From UBA5359 sp002410925 [NCBI: bacterium UBP13_UBA5359] (GTDB lineage: Bacteria > UBP13 > UBA5359), in assembly GCA_002410925.1 (NCBI GenBank), contig DHPR01000012.1, positions 126,381 to 190,380 of the forward strand: a stretch of DNA of 64,000 bases, in the 5' to 3' direction. A model generated the notes under the pieces. That model did no database searches, was not told the DNA's origin, and saw nothing but the letters and a program-made list of their open reading frames with translations. The position numbers were made by a program, and so were the translations under genes. How positions within the stretch are numbered: position 1 is the first letter of the stretch; every line of letters starts with the position of its first letter. Of the stretch, positions 18,473 to 26,344 are shown one piece after another.

Positions 18473-19082
18473 CCGTCTCACCCCGACTCTTCATGTAATT
18501 CATCAATTCTGTGGCTCTTTTTTCCATCTCATTAATAATATCATCGATTTTGCCGGATAGAGCATTGTAAACAATCATAAAAGGTATGGCTATAAGCAAT
18601 CCGGTAAAGGTGGTGATTAGAGCTTCGGCAATTCCAGCCGATAGGGCTGTGTAATTGCCGATCTCCCCACCGGAAATGACATTGAATATCTTTATCAGAC
18701 CTGATATCGTTCCCAGCAAACCCAGCATAGGAGAGATGGTTATTATAGTGGAGAGCAAGCCCATAAAACGCTCCAGGCGAGGAATCTCTATCAGCGCCGC
18801 TTCTTTCACCGCTTCCCGGAGCTCCTCACGGTTGCGATCATGTGCCGCCAGGCTGACGGCAAGCACTCTGGCTACCGGCCCCGGCGTCTCTTCACAGATG
18901 CTCAGAGCCTCCTCAGCCCCACTCCGTGCTACCTTGGCTTTAACCTGGTTCATCAATCTGGAGGTGTTGATTTCGGCCCGTCTCAGATGATAAAAGCGCT
19001 CAAGACTTACCGCCAGGGCTATGACCGAACAGATCAAGAGTGGATACATCACCAGCCCGCCTTTGAGGAAATACTGCAACAT
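18462..19082 (-). CDS. exbB: MotA/TolQ/ExbB proton channel protein
   Basis: 206 residues with three predicted membrane helices (LVMYPLLICSVIALAVSLERF, ISPMLGLLGTISGLIKIFN, ALITTFTGLLIAIPFMIVYN). The family signature around PMLGLLGTISGLI and ALITTFTGLLIAIPF is intact. It forms the ion channel driving TonB. The gene starts with GGGATGGGA upstream and follows ~200 bp of non-coding sequence after the SDR gene, which holds a hairpin (19121-19152), so it may have its own promoter. Confidence 0.95.
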   Translation of the reverse strand: MLQYFLKGGLVMYPLLICSVIALAVSLERFYHLRRAEINTSRLMNQVKAKVARSGAEEALSICEETPGPVARVLAVSLAAHDRNREELREAVKEAALIEIPRLERFMGLLSTIITISPMLGLLGTISGLIKIFNVISGGEIGNYTALSAGIAEALITTFTGLLIAIPFMIVYNALSGKIDDIINEMEKRATELMNYMKSRGETDAA

Positions 19083-19120
19083 AATCGTCCCATCCCTTCA
19101 CTCTGTTTGACATTACAATA

Positions 19121-19152
19121 GCCTGTCCTGTTCCTATACGAACAAGGCAGGC
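19121..19152. repeat. imperfect inverted repeat upstream of exbB
   Basis: A 13-base stem (GCCTG...CAGGC at the ends, one mismatch and one G-T pair when read on the minus strand) around a GTATA-type loop. It lies 39-70 bp upstream of the exbB start. No T-run follows it on either strand, so it looks more like an operator or mRNA-leader structure than a terminator. Confidence 0.45.
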
Positions 19153-19281
19153 AAAATGTTTCAGGGAGAGCTTGTTACAAAGCGTTCCTCGGCAGTACCT
19201 TCCATCCGGCACTTGCTTCAACGCCTCCCCCTCTTTGGGTATTCGTTACCAGCCGGATATTTCCCTTCCTATGCCGGAAAC

Positions 19282-20070
19282 TCAATACATTTGCTGCCCG
19301 CCTGTAACGTTGATAGCCTGTCCTGTAATATATGAGGCTTCGTTCGAAGCCAGAAAAACCACCACATTGGCCACGTCCTGCAGATCACAGGAGCGCCCAA
19401 GCGGTACCTTTTCCACATATTTGGCCCTTACTTGCTCCGGCGGAATACCCAGCTTTTTAGCGTATTCCTTATCCAATCTATCCCAGAGAGGCGTTTCAAA
19501 GACATTTCCCGGACAGACAGCGTTAACCGTTACTCCGAACGGAGCCAGATCAAGGGCTGCGCTCTGCGTCATGCCAATGATGCCGAATTTAGAGGTGCTG
19601 TAAGCCGCCAGCCAAAGCCCGCCCTTCTTGCCCGATTTGGAACTCATATTGATGATGCGGCCACTCTTCTGTTCAATCATCATCCTGGCTGCTCCACGAG
19701 TGCAGAGCATCGTGCCTCTGAGATTTACGGACATGGAGAGATCCCAGTCCTTGATCTCCATATCGAATATTGGCTTGCTATGCAGAATACCGGCATTATT
19801 GACCAGGATATCCAGACGACCGAATTTATCCATAACAGCCCTGAAAACATCTGCTACCTGCGCTTCATCGGAAATATCCACTCCCAGAGCCAATGAACGC
19901 CTTCCTCCGGCCTCTATCTCCTCCGCCACAGCCTGCGCATTATTATAATTAAGATCAGCTACAGCTATATGGCAACCCTCGTCGGCCAGACGAAGGGCTA
20001 ATCCTCTGCCTATGCCCTGTCCTGCACCAGTCACCAAAGCGATTTTATTTTCCAATCTGTTGCAACACAT
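19282..20070 (-). CDS. SDR-family NAD(P)-dependent oxidoreductase
   Basis: 262 residues. TGAGQGIGRG cofactor loop at ~15-24, NNAG at ~92, and the catalytic Ser (INMSSKSG) and Tyr-x-x-x-Lys (AAYSTSKFG). The C-terminal WDRLDKEYAKKLGIPPEQ segment resembles sorbitol-6-phosphate dehydrogenase and acetoin/diacetyl reductases. Its place behind an acetoin-type E1-E2 operon favours interconversion of acetoin, diacetyl and butanediol, or a polyol substrate. This is inference from context. AAGGAGG lies 11 nt before the ATG. Confidence 0.88.
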   Translation of the reverse strand: MCCNRLENKIALVTGAGQGIGRGLALRLADEGCHIAVADLNYNNAQAVAEEIEAGGRRSLALGVDISDEAQVADVFRAVMDKFGRLDILVNNAGILHSKPIFDMEIKDWDLSMSVNLRGTMLCTRGAARMMIEQKSGRIINMSSKSGKKGGLWLAAYSTSKFGIIGMTQSAALDLAPFGVTVNAVCPGNVFETPLWDRLDKEYAKKLGIPPEQVRAKYVEKVPLGRSCDLQDVANVVVFLASNEASYITGQAINVTGGQQMY

Positions 20071-20185
20071 TTTACTTTTGCCTCCTTGATCCAGCTAAAG
20101 CCTGAAATCTGAAGTATTTCTCGCTCAAAGAGCCTACCGGCGTGTTCTGCTTCAGGACTATCCGCTAAATTACCTGCTCCGGCAA

Positions 20186-21505
20186 TTAGACCAGCATCAA
20201 CTCCGGTTGCTCCAGCAGAGATTTGATTCGTTGTAGGAAACGAGCAGCATCAGCTCCATCCATAACCCGATGATCAAAGACCATGCTCAGATACATCATG
20301 AAGCGCGGAACGATCTGTCCATCGACCACTGCCGGCTTCTCCTTGATAGCACCGACTCCCAGGATTCCGGTTTGGGGCGGATTAATGACAGGCGTAAAGG
20401 CCTCCACACCAAAAGCACCGAGATTGGTTACGGTAAAGGTGCCGCCGTTCATCTCGGCTGCACCGAGCTTGCCCTGTCGGGCTTTCTCTACCAGACCCTT
20501 GATGGAAGCCGATATGGCTGCCAGACCCAGTGCATCAGCCTCTCTGATAACCGGAACAACCAGACCCTGTTCCAGAGCCACTGCCACCCCCAGATTGACA
20601 TCTCTGTGCAGTGTTATTTCTTCTCCGTCAAAGGTGGAATTAATCAACGGCATTTCCGATAGCGCCATGGCTGTAGCCTTGACGATAATATCGGTGAATG
20701 TCAGACGCACACCAGCGGCCTTTTCCACCGCAGGCAATAGCCGTCCTCTCACAGCTACTGCAGATGTCATATCCACTTCGCTGGTCAGAGTAACCTGCAC
20801 AGCGGTATGAGCGCTCTGCGATAACCTGTCGGCAATGATCTTTCTCATACCGGCCAGCTTAATGACCTCGCCCGCAGCGGATGCCGATACTCCCGCCGGG
20901 ATATCCCGGCTGTAAATCTTACCTCCGGGCCCGCTACCGATTATACCGGACAGGTCTGCACCCTCAACAGCAGCTATCCTGGCAGCCAAAGGAGTAGCCG
21001 AAGGTTCTTCCAGCAGATAGGCTTCTACATCCCTTTCTACTATACGTCCGCCTGGGCCACTGCCTCTGCCGGCTAATGCCTCTGCTGATACTCCGCGATC
21101 ATTGGCCAGCCTTCTGGCCCGTGGTGATATCTTTATTCGCGTTTGATCAGTCGCCATTGTCTCCGCGGCTTCCGGCAAGGTCACAGGGGCCTGTTCTTTC
21201 AGCGTTCTCTTCGGCTCCGCCGTTTCCTGGGCCTTGCTGCCGGTGTCTAATTTCGGAAGCTTCTCTCCGGCTTCACCGATAACGGCTATGGGTTCATAAA
21301 CCGGCACGGTAGTTCCCTCTGAAGCTACTATCTTTAGCATGACGCCGGAAGCAACAGCCACAACCTCCATGTTGGCTTTATCCGTTTCTACTTCTACAAC
21401 AGGATCGCCCCTCTTGACTGTATCACCCTCTTTGACCATCCATCTGGCTATAGTGCCCTCATCCATAGTCTCAGCCAGCAAGGGCATTATCATAATATGA
21501 GCCAT
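20186..21505 (-). CDS. acoC: dihydrolipoamide acyltransferase (E2) of a 2-oxoacid/acetoin dehydrogenase
   Basis: 439 residues. An N-terminal lipoyl domain with the lipoylated K43 in ETDKANME, then two peripheral-subunit-binding segments (~123-165 SPRARRLANDRGV...GRIVERDVEAYL and ~172-205 TPLAARIAAVEG...GKIYSRDI). The catalytic domain has TNLGAFGVEAFTPVINPPQ and the active-site FDHRVMDGADAA. It transfers acyl groups from E1 to CoA. The second binding module is somewhat short. GAGGAGG precedes the ATG; only 15 bp separate it from E1 beta. Whether the substrate is acetoin or pyruvate cannot be settled from sequence alone. Confidence 0.93.
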   Translation of the reverse strand: MAHIMIMPLLAETMDEGTIARWMVKEGDTVKRGDPVVEVETDKANMEVVAVASGVMLKIVASEGTTVPVYEPIAVIGEAGEKLPKLDTGSKAQETAEPKRTLKEQAPVTLPEAAETMATDQTRIKISPRARRLANDRGVSAEALAGRGSGPGGRIVERDVEAYLLEEPSATPLAARIAAVEGADLSGIIGSGPGGKIYSRDIPAGVSASAAGEVIKLAGMRKIIADRLSQSAHTAVQVTLTSEVDMTSAVAVRGRLLPAVEKAAGVRLTFTDIIVKATAMALSEMPLINSTFDGEEITLHRDVNLGVAVALEQGLVVPVIREADALGLAAISASIKGLVEKARQGKLGAAEMNGGTFTVTNLGAFGVEAFTPVINPPQTGILGVGAIKEKPAVVDGQIVPRFMMYLSMVFDHRVMDGADAARFLQRIKSLLEQPELMLV

Positions 21506-21520
21506 TATTCAGCGTCCTCC

Positions 21521-22492
21521 TCAGATTATTTCTTTTACAGCCCCTATTATATCGCTGATCTGAGGCACAGCGGCCTCTTCCAAAACGGGACTGCAAGGCA
21601 TAGGACAATTCTTGCCGGACAACCGCTTCACGGGAGCATCCAGGTAATCAAAGGCCTCTTCCATAATACGGGTGGCTATCTCAGCCCCGGGGCCGCTGCG
21701 TTCCACCGATTCATGAACTACAATAACCCGCCCGGTCTTTTTGACGGAATTGCAAATGCTCTCCATGTCCAGCGGCACCAGGCTGCGAGGATCTATAACC
21801 TCCACCTCGATACCCTCTGCGGCCAATTCTTCGGCTGCTTTGAGAGCCCTCTGCACCATAGTGGAGATAGCAATTACGGTTACGTCCCCACCCGCGCGCT
21901 TGACATCAGCCTGCCCCAGCGGAATCAAATACTCTTCTTCCGGCACCTGACCTTTCATCTTATATGACATCTTATGTTCAATGAACATAACCGGGTTATC
22001 ATCTCTGATGCAAGTCTTAAGAAGGCCCTTGGCATCATATGGATTTGAAGGCATGACTACGTAAAGCCCCGGCACATGCATAAACCAGGCCTCCAGGCAC
22101 TGAGAGTGCTGAGCAGCAAAGGAACGTCCGCTGCCGCAACTGGTACGTATCACCAGCGGCACCCTGGCCTTGCCGCCGAACATATAACGAACCTTGGCCG
22201 CCTGATTGGCAATCTGATCCATGGCAATACCAGTAAAATCGATATACATTATTTCCGCTATGGGGCGCATGCCCGTCAGCGCGGCGCCTACTCCGGCGCC
22301 CACAATAGCTGCCTCTGAAATGGCTGTATCTCTGATGCGCTCCGGCCCGAACTCATCAAAAAGACCTTTGCTGGCGCCGTAAGCGCCACCGTAAAGCCCT
22401 ACATCCTCGCCCATCAGAAAAACTCTCTCATCGCGAAGCATCTCTTCGCGCATAGCCTCAATCAAAGCCTGTTGAAAAGTTATCTCTCTCAT
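21521..22492 (-). CDS. acoB: 2-oxoacid/acetoin dehydrogenase E1 beta subunit
   Basis: 323 residues, the usual length. Family motifs include FLMGEDVGLYGGAYG, RIRDTAISEAAIVGAGVGAAL, GLYVVMPSNPYDAKGLLK, VEVIDPRSLVPLDME and VIVVHESVERSG. It forms the alpha2beta2 thiamine-diphosphate E1 with the upstream gene. GGAGC lies before the ATG. In a SorC-type regulated E1 alpha-E1 beta-E2-SDR operon. Confidence 0.93.
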   Translation of the reverse strand: MREITFQQALIEAMREEMLRDERVFLMGEDVGLYGGAYGASKGLFDEFGPERIRDTAISEAAIVGAGVGAALTGMRPIAEIMYIDFTGIAMDQIANQAAKVRYMFGGKARVPLVIRTSCGSGRSFAAQHSQCLEAWFMHVPGLYVVMPSNPYDAKGLLKTCIRDDNPVMFIEHKMSYKMKGQVPEEEYLIPLGQADVKRAGGDVTVIAISTMVQRALKAAEELAAEGIEVEVIDPRSLVPLDMESICNSVKKTGRVIVVHESVERSGPGAEIATRIMEEAFDYLDAPVKRLSGKNCPMPCSPVLEEAAVPQISDIIGAVKEII

Positions 22493-22589
22493 AATCTAAA
22501 GCTCCTTTAATTTAACTTTAGCTCAACCGCTCAAGCATTAGAGAATTCAGCAATCATAATTCCGATCTCTGTTGTGAGAGCGATTATCT

Positions 22590-23555
22590 TTAATCTACAT
22601 AAACATCCTCAAGAAGTTCCGAGACGTCGGGATACGGGCTCTCTTCGGCAAAACGAGCGGACGCTTCGATATATTCATAAGCTTCATTATCGATGCGCTC
22701 TGCCTCTTTCTCGGTTAAAACACCCTTTCCCACCAGCCTTTTGCGGAAGCTGGCAATAGCATCTCTTGCCTGCCATTCCGCCTCTTCCTCCCGCGTACGA
22801 TAAGCCCTGGGATCACTCTTGGAATGACCTTTATAACGATAAGTCTTGCACTCTATCAGCGTAGGCCCGCTTCCCTTTCTGGCTCTGTCCGCTGCCTTCT
22901 TTACGGCTTCATATACAGCCAGAACATCCATACCGTCCGCCACCTGACCAGGCATACCGTAGGAAGCAGCCCTGATGGCGATATCCGGCTGAGCTGCACA
23001 GGCCTTGGCGGCAGGAACGGACATACCGTAAAGATTATTTTCACAGATATAGACCACCGGCAGCTTCCAAACACCGCCCATGTTAAGCGATTCATGAAAA
23101 GATCCGGTGTTGCTGGCTCCATCCCCAAAGAAGCAGAGAACAACCTGCTTGCTCTTTCTCATCTGAATAGAGAGCCCTGCCCCGGTAGCTATAGGAATAC
23201 CACCGCCGACTATGCCGTTGGCTCCCAGGTTATTTGAACCGAGATCGGCAATATGCAGCGATCCTCCTTTGCCCTTGCAATAACCGGTTTTCTTGCCCCA
23301 GAGCTCAGCCATCATCAGCTTTGGGTCTCCACCCTTGCCGACACAGTGCCCGTGTCCTCTGTGAGTGCTAGTAATATAATCATCGGGCTTGATAGCTGCG
23401 CAGGCTCCAATGGCCACCGCTTCCTCTCCTGCATAAAGGTGAGTGCCGCCCTTGATCTTGCCCAAACCATATAGTTCATCCACCTTCTCTTCAAAGTAGC
23501 GTACCAGCAGCATTCTGCGGTACATCTCCACCATGTCCTTTTTACTCAATGCCAC
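22590..23555 (-). CDS. acoA: thiamine-diphosphate-dependent acetoin/2-oxoacid dehydrogenase E1 alpha subunit
   Basis: 321 residues from GTG 23555, with GGAGGGGG 8 nt upstream; a TTG 18 bases earlier is less likely. Contains STHRGHGHCVGKG, GYCKGKGGSLHIAD, NLGANGIVGGGIPIATGAG and the ThDP-binding GDGASNTGSFHESLNM...ENN. These match the AcoA class of E1 alpha subunits, which accept acetoin, more closely than classical pyruvate dehydrogenases; the distinction needs a tree. Decarboxylates the substrate and passes the acyl group to E2 lipoate. First enzyme gene after the regulator. Confidence 0.92.
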   Translation of the reverse strand: MALSKKDMVEMYRRMLLVRYFEEKVDELYGLGKIKGGTHLYAGEEAVAIGACAAIKPDDYITSTHRGHGHCVGKGGDPKLMMAELWGKKTGYCKGKGGSLHIADLGSNNLGANGIVGGGIPIATGAGLSIQMRKSKQVVLCFFGDGASNTGSFHESLNMGGVWKLPVVYICENNLYGMSVPAAKACAAQPDIAIRAASYGMPGQVADGMDVLAVYEAVKKAADRARKGSGPTLIECKTYRYKGHSKSDPRAYRTREEEAEWQARDAIASFRKRLVGKGVLTEKEAERIDNEAYEYIEASARFAEESPYPDVSELLEDVYVD

Positions 23556-23588
23556 TTGCTGTTCCCCCTCCAATTAGCTTTTCGAGCT

Positions 23589-24545
23589 CTAGGCTGACTT
23601 GGAGCTACGCTCCAGCACTCTTTCGGCAGTCAGCTCATCTGTCACCAGAATATTGATGAATCCGCCTCGCAAAGCACCGATTATGGCCTCTATCTTATCA
23701 GCCCCTCCAGCCATCCCTATCACTGTGTCGATATTACGCAGCGCCTGCGGTGATATACCTACCACCCTATCATGCAGCGAAGTGCGGCAAACCCGCCCTT
23801 CGATATCGAAGAAGCAGGAGCAGACATCACCTACTGCGCCGAAGCTAGCCAGTTCCTTTCCTTCTTCATCAGACAGATAACCGGTTTTCTTAAGAATGGA
23901 ATCCGTCAGGCAGCCTATACCCACAAGAGCCGTATTTATGCGATGAAAGTTATCAAATATCTCTGCCAGACGCTTCTCCGCCAGCAAAGCATCACGCACC
24001 TGGCTGCTGGAGACCACCACCGGAGCCGGCAACGGATACCAGCGTCCTCCAAAGGCTTCGGCAATACGGCGAGCCAGTTCATTGGCATGACAATCTACCT
24101 CCGCCTGGCCGACACCGCCCAGCATCTGAAAAACCGTTAGATCGGGGCATCTTCCATCCGGATGAAGAGAATTCACCATCTCCTGCAGTGTCGTCCCCCA
24201 GGATACACCCAGGATATTGCCGGCACAAACATTCCTCTCCAGATAGGCTGCAGCGGCCTCTCCAATAGCTCTCTTGAAATCACGGCCTCCGCCGCAGGGT
24301 GCCACCACCGTTTCCTTCAGGTTGAACCTTCGGCAGAGCTCTTCCTCCAGTGCCGAAGTTTCGCCCAGCGGATTGATTATCCTGATCTGGACTATGCCCC
24401 CCTCCTCGGCAGCCTTGAGCAATCGTGATATCTTGGGGCGGGAAAGCCCTAACGCAGATGCAATCTGCTGCTGCGTCAATTTCTCCTGATAATACATCTC
24501 AGACACCCTGACAAGCAGGCGCAATCCGTTCTTTGCAGCGGACAT
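23589..24545 (-). CDS. SorC/DeoR-type sugar-binding transcriptional regulator
   Basis: 318 residues. N-terminal HTH (YYQEKLTQQQIASALGLSRPKISRLLKAA) followed by the SorC sugar-phosphate-sensing domain (VSWGTTLQEMV, VFQMLGGVGQAEVDCHANELARRIAEAFGG, VGIGCL, GDVCSCFFD, IGMAGGADKIEAIIGALRGGFINILVTDE). Such proteins respond to phosphorylated sugars or related effectors. It lies 33 bp ahead of E1 alpha and should control that operon and itself; two TGTTCA direct repeats stand upstream. GGGAGG precedes the ATG. Confidence 0.93.
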   Translation of the reverse strand: MSAAKNGLRLLVRVSEMYYQEKLTQQQIASALGLSRPKISRLLKAAEEGGIVQIRIINPLGETSALEEELCRRFNLKETVVAPCGGGRDFKRAIGEAAAAYLERNVCAGNILGVSWGTTLQEMVNSLHPDGRCPDLTVFQMLGGVGQAEVDCHANELARRIAEAFGGRWYPLPAPVVVSSSQVRDALLAEKRLAEIFDNFHRINTALVGIGCLTDSILKKTGYLSDEEGKELASFGAVGDVCSCFFDIEGRVCRTSLHDRVVGISPQALRNIDTVIGMAGGADKIEAIIGALRGGFINILVTDELTAERVLERSSKSA

Positions 24546-24579
24546 CGATATCCTCCCGGTTCAGCGCTGTTTGCACAAA

Positions 24580-24604
24580 TGTTCAAATATAGAAAATTTG
24601 TTCA
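24580..24604 (-). promoter_or_regulatory. candidate SorC-family operator (two TGAACA repeats)
   Basis: On the minus strand TGAACA occurs twice, 19 bases apart centre to centre (about two helical turns), inside ATTTGAACATTTGTG and AGTGAACAAATTTTC. Bacillus DeoR, a SorC-type protein, recognises a TTGAACAAAA-type palindrome, so these may be half-sites. They lie 35-60 bp upstream of the regulator start. Confidence 0.4.
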
Positions 24605-24784
24605 CTATTACTTCTTCTACACCGGAATAAAGATTCCTGCAAAAAGAAAGGAATATATACCAAAACAGAATTCGTGTTTAGACAGCTATAAATTGTGGTA
24701 AAATTAGATCAAGCAGGCTGTCACTATCTCGGACAACGGAAATGCTACAGGAAATGCTATATAATAATTATGGAGGTGATCAGA

Positions 24785-25684
24785 GTGTTTGCTTGCAAAG
24801 CTAGGAAAACAATAATAGCAGTGGTCTGTCTGTTTTTCATGATTCTAGCTATTGGTTCAATTGCCAGCGCAGAGGATTTTGCCTTTATGATCATCGCTGA
24901 TCCCCATATAGACGGGACGGCGGCACACGCCACCAGACTCCAATCATGTATCAATTGGATAAATGCCAATAAAACAACCAAAAAGATCGAACTGGTATTC
25001 GTAGTAGGCGATATCGGATGGGGAGGTCACCTGCCTGAGGCCAAGACCTTGCTGGATGGGCTGACCGTGCCTTATATTCCTCTCATGGGGGATAACGAGT
25101 TCCAGGCCGGCTCCGAAGTGGAATTCAACAATGTGTTTTCCCCGCAATACGTATACCTGGCCGGCATTTTAACTAATTGGCAAAAAGCGCCCGCACCGAT
25201 TTGGAACCCACAAATAAGTGCGGAGAGTTATTTGCAAAACTTCTCCTTTGACCACCTTGCCTGCCACTTCATTTGCGCTGATTTTGCCGCCAGATACACG
25301 GGGACGGAAACTGCAGAATTACACGATTTCACTGGCGGCACCTGGCCATGGTTCAAAAATGATGTAATTAATTGTCAAAAACCTAAAAGCGAGAATATCG
25401 TATCTCTTTCGCACCACGGCATGTTTATCAACCCTTACCTTTTCAACAGCTCGCAGATGAGTACTATAACGGCCTTCACCAGCGGATATAAAAGCTATCT
25501 CCATGCCAACTACTCCGGCCATGTTCATCTTAACTGGACGCAAGGTGTTCCTCTGCTTTTCTCTCATTACACGGGCATAACGACGGACGCCACTTTCGAA
25601 GATGATAATACTATGCGGAGAGTAGCTGTTACGATCGGTTCCCGTGCGGTTTCATATGCACAAGAGCTTGTTGTCATTCCGTAA
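24785..25684 (+). CDS. exported metallophosphoesterase
   Basis: Start taken at GTG 24785, since a near-perfect GGAGGTGATC site ends 4 nt before it; the ATG at 24770 overlaps that site. A signal peptide (IIAVVCLFFMILAIGSIASA) precedes a calcineurin-like phosphoesterase domain with IIADPHIDG (DxH), VFVVGDIGWGG (GD), LMGDNE (GDN in place of GNH), SLSHHG and the terminal NYSGHVHLNW (GHxH). 299 residues. Likely a secreted phosphatase or phosphodiesterase; substrate unknown. Transcribed divergently from the SorC regulator and ends before a bidirectional hairpin. Confidence 0.85.
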   Translation: MFACKARKTIIAVVCLFFMILAIGSIASAEDFAFMIIADPHIDGTAAHATRLQSCINWINANKTTKKIELVFVVGDIGWGGHLPEAKTLLDGLTVPYIPLMGDNEFQAGSEVEFNNVFSPQYVYLAGILTNWQKAPAPIWNPQISAESYLQNFSFDHLACHFICADFAARYTGTETAELHDFTGGTWPWFKNDVINCQKPKSENIVSLSHHGMFINPYLFNSSQMSTITAFTSGYKSYLHANYSGHVHLNWTQGVPLLFSHYTGITTDATFEDDNTMRRVAVTIGSRAVSYAQELVVIP

Positions 25685-25699
25685 AAACCGATATGGTGC

Positions 25700-25740
25700 A
25701 TAACTGCTGCCGGGGTGTACCTTACCCCGGCAGCAGTTAT
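25700..25740. terminator. bidirectional hairpin between convergent genes
   Basis: A perfect 17-bp inverted repeat (arms 25700-25716 and 25724-25740, 7-nt loop) lies between the convergent metallophosphoesterase and sepF genes. There is no long T-run on the plus side; on the minus side a short TTTTTA occurs about 10 bases later. Most likely it ends both transcripts. Confidence 0.8.
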
Positions 25741-25773
25741 TTATAGCCCTTCGTCAAAGAGTTCTCCGCATCC

Positions 25774-26043
25774 TCACTCTTCTGCTTTGCCGCAGCGACC
25801 TCTTAAATCGGATACTCTTATATCTTTAGGGGTAAAAAGATATATCATCCTGTCCAGGCGGTCGAATCTGCCTTCAATGCCCAGAACTGCGCCACGGAGA
25901 AAATCGAATATTCTTATCGCGTTCTCTTCATCATACGGCAGCCTGACAAAGACGGCTATGCCGTCCTTGAGGCAATCCGTAATAAGGCAGGCATCATCCA
26001 TATTCTTCGGATCCTCCACAAGGAGTTCGGCTAACATAAGCAT
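25774..26043 (-). CDS. sepF: SepF-family cell-division protein, core domain only
   Basis: 89 residues. The pattern VEDPKNMDDACLITDCLKDG, then FVRLPYDEENAIRIFDFLRGAVLGIEG and IYLFTPKDIRV, matches the SepF (DUF552) domain that binds the FtsZ tail and polymerises at the septum in Firmicutes, Actinobacteria and Cyanobacteria. The usual N-terminal amphipathic membrane-targeting helix and linker are missing; the protein starts directly at the folded domain. It may therefore not bind membranes, or a partner may supply this. GAGGGGGGAA lies just before the ATG; a second ATG is two codons further in. Confidence 0.85.
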   Translation of the reverse strand: MLMLAELLVEDPKNMDDACLITDCLKDGIAVFVRLPYDEENAIRIFDFLRGAVLGIEGRFDRLDRMIYLFTPKDIRVSDLRGRCGKAEE

Positions 26044-26125
26044 TTCCCCCCTCAGCTTACCGATAAACGGTCATCTCTTTGTTAAATTCATTTTACACAA
26101 TATCCGCATCGGCGACAACGGGTGC

Positions 26126-26154
26126 TTGACACTGCAGTCGGCGGCAGGTAATAT
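26126..26154 (+). promoter_or_regulatory. sigma70-type promoter of the leader-ilvBN operon
   Basis: TTGACA at 26126-26131, a 17-base spacer, and TAATAT at 26149-26154. Transcription would start near 26161, about 36 nt before the leader-peptide ATG. It is among the best matches to consensus in the window and is placed exactly where an attenuated operon needs it. Confidence 0.8.
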
Positions 26155-26196
26155 ACGGTTAAAGCAATTTATAATTTATTTGAGGTTCGATCTCTT

Positions 26197-26298
26197 ATGA
26201 ACCGTTATGCGGACAATATATATACCCTTTCGGTAACCCGCCTCGTAGTGGTAAAGATGGGCGTAGTAGTACGCACAGTAGATACCAATGCGCCATAG
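26197..26298 (+). CDS. ivbL: valine-rich leader peptide of the ilvBN operon (IvbL-like)
   Basis: A 33-codon frame, ATG to TAG, between promoter and terminator. It has eight Val codons, including two triplets: codons 17-19 (26245-26253) and 23-25 (26263-26271), plus codons 13 and 28. The core reads RLVVVKMGVVVRTV and the peptide ends DTNAP. The E. coli ilvBN leader IvbL, from memory, has 32 residues, two runs of Val separated by Arg, and ends GNAP. Length, double Val block and C-terminus all agree. Seven of the eight Val codons are GTA, a good choice for sensing one charged tRNA. GAGG lies 11 nt before the ATG, a weak but usable site. Function as an attenuation sensor is inferred. Confidence 0.82.
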   Translation: MNRYADNIYTLSVTRLVVVKMGVVVRTVDTNAP

Positions 26299-26344
26299 CG
26301 GGATAAACTGAAAGCAAAAGAGAGACCTTAAGCCCCGTCGGCGC
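26290..26344 (+). promoter_or_regulatory. candidate antiterminator helix of the ilvBN attenuator
   Basis: GCGCC (26290-26294) can pair with GGCGC (26340-26344), and CGGG (26299-26302) with CCCG (26334-26337), leaving a small internal loop. This uses up the 5' arm of the terminator at 26330-26365. The 5' strand spans the leader stop codon: a ribosome at the stop would block it, while one stalled on the Val codons would leave it free. A further 5-bp pairing, CCCGC (26237-26241) with GCGGG (26298-26302), could sequester this region when the leader is not translated. Confidence 0.6.

Noticed and set aside
19000-19221. A 73-codon minus-strand frame overlapping the exbB start in another frame.
   Set aside because: exbB is clear in its own frame and this one has no family features; the hairpin at 19121-19152 lies in it.
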